A DNA stretch of 5,322 nt, from contig JAAFHO010000418.1 of the NCBI GenBank assembly GCA_013297575.1, forward strand, positions 1-5,322, read 5' to 3'. Under the pieces are notes generated by a model that did not search any database, was not told where the DNA came from, and was given only the letters and a program-made list of their open reading frames with translations. The translations under genes were made by a program, and so were the position numbers. This document shows, one piece after another, positions 1-5,322 of the stretch; position 1 is the first letter of the stretch; each line of letters starts with the position of its first letter. This DNA comes from Chitinophagales bacterium (GTDB lineage Bacteria > Bacteroidota > Bacteroidia > Chitinophagales > Saprospiraceae).

Positions 1-21
1 AACGAAACAACAATAATATCG

Positions 22-57
22 AAGGCCGATCACTTTCCCGCAAAGTGATCGGCCTTT
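22..57 (-). terminator. Rho-independent-type terminator hairpin downstream of the amylase gene
   Basis: Bases 22-36 and 42-56 form a perfect 15-bp inverted repeat around the five-base loop CCCGC, with a GC-rich centre (GGCCGATCAC). The hairpin begins 39 bases past the amylase stop codon. Read on the minus strand, the stem ends in TT and continues into T-rich sequence. Read on the plus strand it is followed by TTTCTATTTATT, so it could also stop a convergent gene entering from the left of the window. The fold is seen directly; its use as a terminator is inferred from position and shape. Confidence 0.85.
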
Positions 58-95
58 CTATTTATTGTACAAGTATTAATTGTCTCTAGGTTACT

Positions 96-359
96 TTACA
101 ACTTCACCATCTTCTCCACCGCAATACCGCCATCTTCGGTTTGCACTTTTACGTAATAGATACCCGATTTCCAGTCTGCGCATTCCATATTGATACGATG
201 ATCGCCGGCCACCTTTTCCAGTTGGTTATTGGAACGCACCAAACGGCCCATACTATCCAAAACATCAATACGGACATTGGCTGCTTTTTTTAAGGAAAAC
301 CAAACCGTAAAACCTTCGGTAGCAGGATTTGGCATCACCGCCAAATCTGCTGGTGCATC
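96..359 (-). other. Region encoding the T9SS type A C-terminal sorting domain of the amylase
   Basis: Codons 862-948 encode the Por-secretion tail. It opens with the MPNPATEGF motif, has a middle VRIDVLDSMGRLV strand pair, then SGIYYVKV, and ends in a basic MVKL. This is the pattern of the type A sorting signals that Bacteroidota use for export across the outer membrane, where the tail is normally removed and the protein is released or attached to anionic lipopolysaccharide. The motif is seen; export by T9SS is established family knowledge applied here. Confidence 0.92.
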
Positions 360-2942
360 GGGAAGCAACTGTGTAGATGAAATAACAACACCCGCTGGCA
401 ACGGCACAAATTCACTGGTATAAAGCCGATATTCACCCGCCTGCAAAGGCATAGGTTGCTGGCCAGTAGTGGTTACGACAAGCGTTTGACCCGTATAATA
501 TTCATACCAAGTACCAGCAACAGGGAAATTGACACTGCCATTAGAACTTGAACTACCAATATTCGCCGCTACTACTACATCAATATCAGAACCATTGAGG
601 TACATGGTGCGCACTTGTCCTGCACTTATATTCAATTGATAATCAGCAGTATGGAATACGTTGTAGTTTTTGCGTAATTGCATTAAAGCCGCAGTCACAT
701 TGCGCAATCGGTTGCGGTACGGGTCGTCCAAATAGTCCCATTTAATTGGTTTTGGATTCGTGCGGCAATCGGCATTGATCGTACCATTTTCACACCAGTT
801 GATCGGGTAATCGTAGCCCATTTCACCAAATTGCCAAAGCATTTTTGGCCCAGGGATAGTGTAAAACAAGTTAGATAACATTTCGAGGCGGCGCATACCT
901 ACTGGAAGGCTGCGTACATTGTGACTGGCCGTTTGAGATCCATTGGTTTTCATTTCATACGCTTGGCGGTTTTCATCGTGGCTTTCCATATAGCCCACCA
1001 AATGCGGGTTATTCCATTGGCGGGTTTTGTAATTGATTTGAGCAAGGCTTACACCAACATTGCTACCAAAACCTAAGCCTAAATCTTTGTACGCACCCCA
1101 CATATTGCCCCAAAGCATCATGCCATAATTGGCTAATTCCTTTTCTTCGGAATTATCGGCAAAATGCTCTAAAATCACGTATAAATCTGGGTCAATATCC
1201 CACATAAAATCGGCATAATCCTTCCAAATAGCAACACGGGTTGCGTCGTATTGGCCCCATTGTCCTACATTATTCCCCGAATTTACCTGTGTAAAGCCCT
1301 TAGAAAGATCGAAGCGATATCCATCAATTCGGTATTCTTCCATCCAATATTTGATGCAATTTTTGGTATATTCCTTAGTGGCTTGGCTTTGGTGGTTAAA
1401 ATCGTTGAATACATTAAATGGGTGTGTCGCAGTAGCATTGAGCCAAGGATTATTAGCAGCAGGGCGGTTATTGGCCGAGTCCCAATACAATTGAGCCAAC
1501 GGACTTGCGCCTGTAGCCTGGTTAAATACCACATCTAAAATAACAGCGATGCCGCGGTTATGGCATTCGTCCACAAAAGTTTTGAATGCAGCCGGTGATC
1601 CATAATATTTATCCAAAGCCTTGTGGAAAGCAGGGCCGTAACCCCAGTTGATATTGCCATCAAATTCGCTAATGGGCATTAATTCAATCGCATTAATACC
1701 CAAGTTTTGCAAATAATCCAAGGTATCCAGCATCGTTTGGTAATCGTGGCGGGCAATAAAATCGCGGATTAATAATTCATACACCGTTAGTTTGGTTTGG
1801 TCGGGGCGGGTATAATTCGTTGTTTGCCAATTAAATGGCGTTGCTCCGGGTTGAATCAGCGATACCACACCAGTCGTTTTACCAGCAGGGTAGGCCGGAA
1901 TATTAGGATAAGTGACCGAAGGGATAAAGGCATCATTCCAAGGATCAAGCACCTGCGTACTCAACGGATCGGCTACTTTGAGCGTACCATCTACAAGATA
2001 TTGGAAGCGATAATATTGTCCGGGTGTTAATCCGCCAATTTCGAGCCACCAACGGTTGCCGTCTATACTTTTGCGCATTTGGTAGGCCGTGGTGGGGGTC
2101 CAATCGCTAAAATCGCCTACAACAAAGACATTTTGTTTGCCCGGAGCGTATAAAGACAGCACCACAGTTTGGTTATTGGTATAGTTAATACCCAATTGAG
2201 TGCCTGCCGGTGGGTCTTGCGCTGGAATATTATCCGGCGTAAGGTAGGTAAAAATCGAAGTATCTGAAATACTATTGGCAGTTGCGATCAATTCAATTTT
2301 GTGAAAGCCCGCGCCAGCCACCAACGTCATGTCTAACGCCGTACCCGTGGTGCTATTCACTTCGATGCCATTATCTAATAGCCTCAAATTGGCCGACAAC
2401 GAGGAGGCGCCCTTGACGGGAATACTTTGTCCGCTTTGGGTAATAAAGGATGCGGCAGTGGGTGCTAAAAAAGTAGTGCGCAAGGCGCCATCATTGGGGT
2501 AAACGGCATAAAAAATATCCGATCCATCGGCAGAGCGGCCCACCACTGTACCGGCAGCATTTCTAAAAACGAAGGCCATGCTGAGTACCGTTTCGTTGGT
2601 TGGAACGCCATAAAAAGTGCGAATATTTAGCGTTTTTTTCCAAAGATTGGGCGAAACAAGCGTCATTAGTCCTTTAGCATCGGCTACGCCCCAGGTGGTT
2701 TGTACGTGTTTCCAATCGCTTCCGCTTTGGCTAAGGTTGGTGATAACGCCAGTGTGTGCGTAAATAGGCCCAGCCGAGTTGTTGAGTGCTCCATTTCCTT
2801 CATTGGCGCGGAAATAGATCGTAACCTCTTGGTCTGTAATCGGAAATACTGGATCGCAGGATACTTGAGCGGAAAGGGAAATCACCTTTGCCAGTAGTAC
2901 GAATGCCAATACGGTTTTAAGTATAAAATTGTAATACTTCAT
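96..2942 (-). CDS. Secreted GH13 alpha-amylase-family glycoside hydrolase with T9SS type A sorting domain
   Basis: Complete 948-residue enzyme predicted to hydrolyse alpha-1,4-glucans such as starch or glycogen outside the cell. Residues 1-26 are a Sec signal peptide ending LSLSAQ-like (ISLSAQ). Residues about 27-150 form a beta-rich N-terminal module that looks starch-binding, and about 150-235 a further beta-sandwich stretch. Residues 258-340 resemble a CBM48/isoamylase-N E-set domain (VVGDFSDW; RFQYLVDG). The GH13 barrel spans about 384-770: WGYGP at 433-437, region I DVVFNQ (470-475), region II GYRFDLSKG with nucleophile D545, region III ILEHF with acid/base E592, and region IV ESHDEN with D656. 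A C-terminal amylase beta domain follows to about 845. Residues 862-948 are a T9SS type A sorting domain (MPNPATEGF; SGIYYVKV). Oddity: the usual region I His is Gln475. The start gives an ideal signal peptide with no competing Met nearby. The exact specificity (alpha-amylase, neopullulanase or similar) and GH13 subfamily are not determinable by eye. Confidence 0.95.
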   Translation of the reverse strand: MKYYNFILKTVLAFVLLAKVISLSAQVSCDPVFPITDQEVTIYFRANEGNGALNNSAGPIYAHTGVITNLSQSGSDWKHVQTTWGVADAKGLMTLVSPNLWKKTLNIRTFYGVPTNETVLSMAFVFRNAAGTVVGRSADGSDIFYAVYPNDGALRTTFLAPTAASFITQSGQSIPVKGASSLSANLRLLDNGIEVNSTTGTALDMTLVAGAGFHKIELIATANSISDTSIFTYLTPDNIPAQDPPAGTQLGINYTNNQTVVLSLYAPGKQNVFVVGDFSDWTPTTAYQMRKSIDGNRWWLEIGGLTPGQYYRFQYLVDGTLKVADPLSTQVLDPWNDAFIPSVTYPNIPAYPAGKTTGVVSLIQPGATPFNWQTTNYTRPDQTKLTVYELLIRDFIARHDYQTMLDTLDYLQNLGINAIELMPISEFDGNINWGYGPAFHKALDKYYGSPAAFKTFVDECHNRGIAVILDVVFNQATGASPLAQLYWDSANNRPAANNPWLNATATHPFNVFNDFNHQSQATKEYTKNCIKYWMEEYRIDGYRFDLSKGFTQVNSGNNVGQWGQYDATRVAIWKDYADFMWDIDPDLYVILEHFADNSEEKELANYGMMLWGNMWGAYKDLGLGFGSNVGVSLAQINYKTRQWNNPHLVGYMESHDENRQAYEMKTNGSQTASHNVRSLPVGMRRLEMLSNLFYTIPGPKMLWQFGEMGYDYPINWCENGTINADCRTNPKPIKWDYLDDPYRNRLRNVTAALMQLRKNYNVFHTADYQLNISAGQVRTMYLNGSDIDVVVAANIGSSSSNGSVNFPVAGTWYEYYTGQTLVVTTTGQQPMPLQAGEYRLYTSEFVPLPAGVVISSTQLLPDAPADLAVMPNPATEGFTVWFSLKKAANVRIDVLDSMGRLVRSNNQLEKVAGDHRINMECADWKSGIYYVKVQTEDGGIAVEKMVKL

Positions 2943-2965
2943 AAATATGGGTGTGTTTGTTTGGG

Positions 2966-2973
2966 CAAATGTA
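2966..2973 (-). promoter_or_regulatory. Candidate Bacteroidota -7 promoter element for the amylase gene
   Basis: On the minus strand these bases read TACATTTG, an exact match to the Bacteroidota -7 consensus TAnnTTTG. The element ends 23 bases before the amylase ATG, which would give a leader of roughly 15-20 bases. No clear TTG -33 element lies 17-23 bases further upstream, so support comes from the -7 match and its position only. No Shine-Dalgarno sequence is seen before the ATG, which is usual in this phylum. Confidence 0.5.
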
Positions 2974-3018
2974 ATAAATAATTGGAAAATTATGGATTAT
3001 TAAAAATATATTATGTCG

Positions 3019-3033
3019 AAAATGTACCATTTT
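3019..3033. repeat. Short perfect palindrome, possible operator
   Basis: AAAATG and CATTTT are perfect inverted arms of six bases separated by TAC. The site lies 46 bases upstream of the putative amylase -7 element and about 190 bases from the opposing one, a plausible place for an activator or repressor of the amylase. In AT-rich DNA such a palindrome can occur by chance. The symmetry is seen; the regulatory role is speculative. Confidence 0.3.
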
Positions 3034-3226
3034 AGGTGGGGAAAAATGTTAGACTACGGGCTCATTTTCTGAGGTTAATTATCAGTTCGTGTGATCTTTA
3101 GCAAGTATTAAAACCAATCTTTATTGAATAGAATAGCGAAAGGTAGGGTTTTATCTTACTGCGCGTATAATACTTATGAAAACATAGTTTTTGATTTCAG
3201 TTGATTGTTTATGAGTTGTTTGTGTG

Positions 3227-3259
3227 TTGTAAATATTTATTAATTGTTTGCTATTTTTG
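3227..3259 (+). promoter_or_regulatory. Candidate Bacteroidota promoter for the surface-protein gene
   Basis: TATTTTTG at 3252-3259 matches the -7 consensus TAnnTTTG exactly. A TTG at 3227-3229 stands 22 bases upstream, within the 17-23 base spacing described for the -33 element. Transcription would start near 3265, giving a leader of about 95 bases to the preferred ATG at 3360, or about 30 bases to the alternative ATG at 3297. The stretch is T/G-rich, so chance matches are possible. Confidence 0.45.
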
Positions 3260-3359
3260 CTTGTTTTGTAAAAAAAGGATAAAAAGCGGTCACAAAATGA
3301 GTTTGGGAGGGATATACCTACGGAAATATCACATTGCACACATAAACGAAACACTTAAA

Positions 3360-5322
3360 ATGGTCACTATTTTGAAAATACCTAGACATTTATTCTATTT
3401 GGGGCTTCTTGGATTGTTGTGGTTTTGCACCACCTATTCACTTACAGCACAATGCACGTTATCACAAAACTTTTTAAATATTTCAACTGGCGCATTACCT
3501 CCATCGGGGTCTAGTGCAGTAGGGGCTGAATATGGGACACCTTTTGTTGTTACGACAGGATGCGACGATGCCAATAGTGCTGAAATAAAAGCGGCTATTA
3601 CGTCACCCTTCACATCTACGGGTGATGGCGTAGAATTTACGCGTTTTTTTGCGCCCGGACTAAATCTTACATTTGCTGCGAGTACTTCTTATACCATTAC
3701 GTTTAAGGCAAAAGTAAGCCCAAGTAATATGGGGACGTTTCAAAACATCAAAATACGACTACGAGCGGTAAATTCTCCTCAAAGTGGTAACAATTGCAAT
3801 GGCAGTTGCAACCTCATTGGGGAGTCTGTGTTGACGGGAACAGGATGCCAAACATTTTCTTTTGATTTTACACCTCCTTCTAATTTTCAACATTTAATTG
3901 TGTCTGCATCTGCCGTGTTCGTAAGCGGATTTGAGGAACTTAAATTGGATATAGACAATATGTGTATTGCGGAAAATGTGCCGGATTGTGATTTGAGTTT
4001 TATGCACAGCAATGACCCCTGCGGCAATTATTCTTTTCAAAATACCAGTCAAACACCGACCCAAAATGGTTTTACATGGAATTTCAAAGGTCCAGGGCTA
4101 CCGCCTAACGGTGTGAACAGTACGCAAACCAATCCTGATTTTAATTTCCCCTCTTCTGGGGCATATACTGTTAAACTCTCGTACTTCTGTACCCCTACAT
4201 TATTGACTATTTCTGAAGTCATTAATGTTATTAAGGATCAAACGCCACCAGTCATTGTTGGTTGTCCTGGGCCATCGGGTGTTGTGATGGCGCAGCCTCC
4301 CGCGTGCTTGGCCCAGTTTACAGTACCCGAATTACTTGCATTTGATGATAATGACATTACGGAGATCGCTTATACGCATAATGGTAGTTCTGTTGGCGGC
4401 GGGCAAGTCCTTAATTTGCCAGTAGGTAACCATAGTTTTGCTTATGTGGCTACTGATATTTGCGGTAACACAAGCGCTTGCTTTTTTTCGGTTAAGGTAG
4501 AGTGCTTGCCCAGTGCTCCGCCTGTAACGCCATGTACCAATTTCAACGACCAGATGGTAGGCGGTTGGGGTGTATATAATAACTCCAATGGCAATGTTAC
4601 CTATACGAGTAGTAATGTAATTGTAGGTTCGCCGGGGCCATCTAACAATGGTGCTACGGATTTTTATTTGCACTTTCAGGATATTTCAGGTGGGACATGG
4701 GCATTGAACAATACCGACTACAATGGTAATTGGTTGGGTAATATTGGCAAATGCTTATGTTACGACTACAAGGTTTTGGATGACTCAAACCCTGCTACGC
4801 TACCCGTCGTTCCTGCGATCTATATCCTTGGGCCATTTAATCCCTCGCAGCCCGTTGTGTACGGCAGTAACCCAGCATTAATGGCGCGTTTTGTGCCTAA
4901 TGTTACTGTTACTGAACTGGATGGTTGGGGTCATTTTTGCGCGCCGTTGGAGGCTTGTGCGCCTGGTAATATCTTGCCATCGAACAGTACAGGGCATTGG
5001 GAATTTGTGCCTGGAGCAGGTGCTACCTGTAACGATTGGAACGCATTATTATCCAATATAGGAGGTATTGTTTTTGGTTTGGACCTGACTCCCAACCCTG
5101 CGGAAGAAATACAGATAGACAATATTTGTGTACAAGATTGCGGTACAGTGCCACAAGGCCCCTGTGATGGTTTTGATGATGGTAAAAAGGATGCTTGGAC
5201 CATTATTTCGGATCATTTTCCTTTGGGAGGTGTTGCGTATAATAATTCAAAGGTGACTGTTGGCGCGCCCGGTCCATCGAATAGCAGTACGGATTATTAT
5301 ATTCAATTCATGGACATTTCTG
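3360..5322 (+). CDS. Large secreted multi-domain surface protein (PKD-like, HYR, laminin-B-like repeats), 3' end outside the window
   Basis: The frame is open for 654 codons to the last base with no stop, so this is the N-terminal part of a longer protein. Residues 1-31 are a signal peptide with a hydrophobic core (FYLGLLGLLWF) ending SLTAQ. Residues 32-205 form a jelly-roll-like, possibly carbohydrate-binding, module closing with DIDNMC. Residues 210-292 are PKD-like (FTWNF; SSGAYTVKL). Residues 295-382 are a HYR domain, with TPPVIVGCP at the start and ATDICGNTSACFFSVKV near the end. Residues 392-594 are a laminin-B-like module (FQDISGGTWALN; GNWLG; DGWGHFCAPL; IDNIC). A second copy starts at C602 and is cut at residue 654. 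The mature part holds 23 cysteines, suggesting disulfides. Start: ATG 3360 gives a standard signal peptide, but an in-frame ATG at 3297 would add 21 residues. Likely role is adhesion or extracellular matrix binding (inference). A T9SS or gliding-type C-terminal domain is expected beyond the edge but not seen. Confidence 0.88.
   Translation, partial: MVTILKIPRHLFYLGLLGLLWFCTTYSLTAQCTLSQNFLNISTGALPPSGSSAVGAEYGTPFVVTTGCDDANSAEIKAAITSPFTSTGDGVEFTRFFAPGLNLTFAASTSYTITFKAKVSPSNMGTFQNIKIRLRAVNSPQSGNNCNGSCNLIGESVLTGTGCQTFSFDFTPPSNFQHLIVSASAVFVSGFEELKLDIDNMCIAENVPDCDLSFMHSNDPCGNYSFQNTSQTPTQNGFTWNFKGPGLPPNGVNSTQTNPDFNFPSSGAYTVKLSYFCTPTLLTISEVINVIKDQTPPVIVGCPGPSGVVMAQPPACLAQFTVPELLAFDDNDITEIAYTHNGSSVGGGQVLNLPVGNHSFAYVATDICGNTSACFFSVKVECLPSAPPVTPCTNFNDQMVGGWGVYNNSNGNVTYTSSNVIVGSPGPSNNGATDFYLHFQDISGGTWALNNTDYNGNWLGNIGKCLCYDYKVLDDSNPATLPVVPAIYILGPFNPSQPVVYGSNPALMARFVPNVTVTELDGWGHFCAPLEACAPGNILPSNSTGHWEFVPGAGATCNDWNALLSNIGGIVFGLDLTPNPAEEIQIDNICVQDCGTVPQGPCDGFDDGKKDAWTIISDHFPLGGVAYNNSKVTVGAPGPSNSSTDYYIQFMDIS
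4533..5322 (+). repeat. Tandem laminin-B-like protein repeat, one full unit and part of a second
   Basis: The first unit runs from the Cys codon at 4533 to 5162 (210 codons); the second starts at the Cys codon at 5163 and is cut by the window end. Both open with C-x-x-F-[ND]-D and a Trp about ten residues in. They share [SA]PGPSN followed by a T-D-[FY]-Y core and a closing DIS. The DNA is well diverged between copies, so the duplication is old or under divergent selection. In family terms the pattern with GGTW, GNW and IDNIC resembles the laminin IV/B domain fold; this assignment is by eye. Confidence 0.7.

Larger units (their letters stand above)
2943..3359. other. Divergent intergenic region between the amylase and the surface-protein gene
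   Basis: This 417-base AT-rich stretch separates two genes transcribed away from each other. It holds a candidate Bacteroidota -7 element for each gene and one short perfect palindrome. The part from about 3034 to 3220 shows no convincing gene, RNA structure or repeat. A minus-strand open frame of 67 codons (3151-3354) exists, but its composition is that of translated AT-rich non-coding DNA, so it is not called. Confidence 0.8.

Noticed and set aside
1251..2030. Open frames of 77-95 codons on either strand inside the amylase gene
   Set aside because: They lie within the GH13 catalytic and E-set coding region and show no independent start context or protein features.
2840..2880. Possible lipoprotein signal at Cys29 of the amylase
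   Set aside because: The residues before Cys29 (AQVS) do not form a lipobox with Leu at -3, and a signal peptidase I site after SLSAQ together with the T9SS tail explains export better.
3166..3171. TATAAT resembling a sigma-70 -10 box
   Set aside because: Bacteroidota primary sigma factors use TAnnTTTG rather than TATAAT, no matching -35 is placed upstream, and the next ATG (3176) opens only a three-codon frame.
3270..3276. Run of seven A bases as a possible phase-variation tract
   Set aside because: It is short, lies outside both coding regions, and is expected by chance in this AT-rich leader.
3151..3354. A 67-codon minus-strand open frame in the intergenic region
   Set aside because: It overlaps the putative promoter and leader of the plus-strand gene, encodes a low-complexity mix with no recognisable domain, and reads like AT-rich non-coding DNA.
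4332..5203. Minus-strand open frames of 113 and 90 codons antisense to the surface-protein gene
   Set aside because: The plus-strand frame is continuous and carries clear signal peptide, HYR and repeat signatures; the antisense frames are shadows with no domain features.
1..5322. A novel defence, mobile or RNA-guided system
   Set aside because: Both coding regions are explained by secreted enzyme and surface-protein modules; there are no direct-repeat arrays, transposase signatures, nuclease motifs or structured RNA in what remains.

Overview
The window looks like chromosomal DNA from a member of the Bacteroidota, most likely a Saprospiraceae-like organism (inference; the genus cannot be read from this sequence). 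Three things point there. First, a type IX secretion system (T9SS) type A sorting domain ends the amylase. Second, the putative promoters carry the TAnnTTTG -7 element of that phylum. Third, a Cys-rich, multi-domain surface protein with PKD-like, HYR and laminin-B-like modules is of a kind common in Saprospiraceae genomes.

Layout: a perfect 15-bp hairpin (22-56) lies at the left edge, 39 bases past the stop codon of a complete minus-strand gene (96-2942). That gene encodes a 948-residue secreted GH13 alpha-amylase-family enzyme. A 417-base AT-rich divergent intergenic region follows (2943-3359), with a candidate promoter facing each way and a small palindrome. From 3360 a plus-strand gene stays open to the last base (654 codons seen, no stop). 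It encodes the N-terminal part of a large extracellular modular protein: signal peptide, jelly-roll-like module, PKD-like module, HYR module, then one complete 210-residue laminin-B-like repeat and the start of a second.

How they work together: both products have export signals and are built from carbohydrate- or protein-binding beta-sandwich modules, so both should act outside the cell. The amylase would cleave alpha-1,4-glucans after T9SS export. The second protein would act in adhesion or matrix binding. They are divergently transcribed and share only the intergenic region. No SusC/SusD-type transporter, regulator or other polysaccharide-utilisation gene is visible, so a functional link is not shown.

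No RNA gene, CRISPR array, insertion sequence or defence system was seen. The points most worth a second look are the His-to-Gln change in GH13 conserved region I and the tandem laminin-B-like repeats cut by the window edge.
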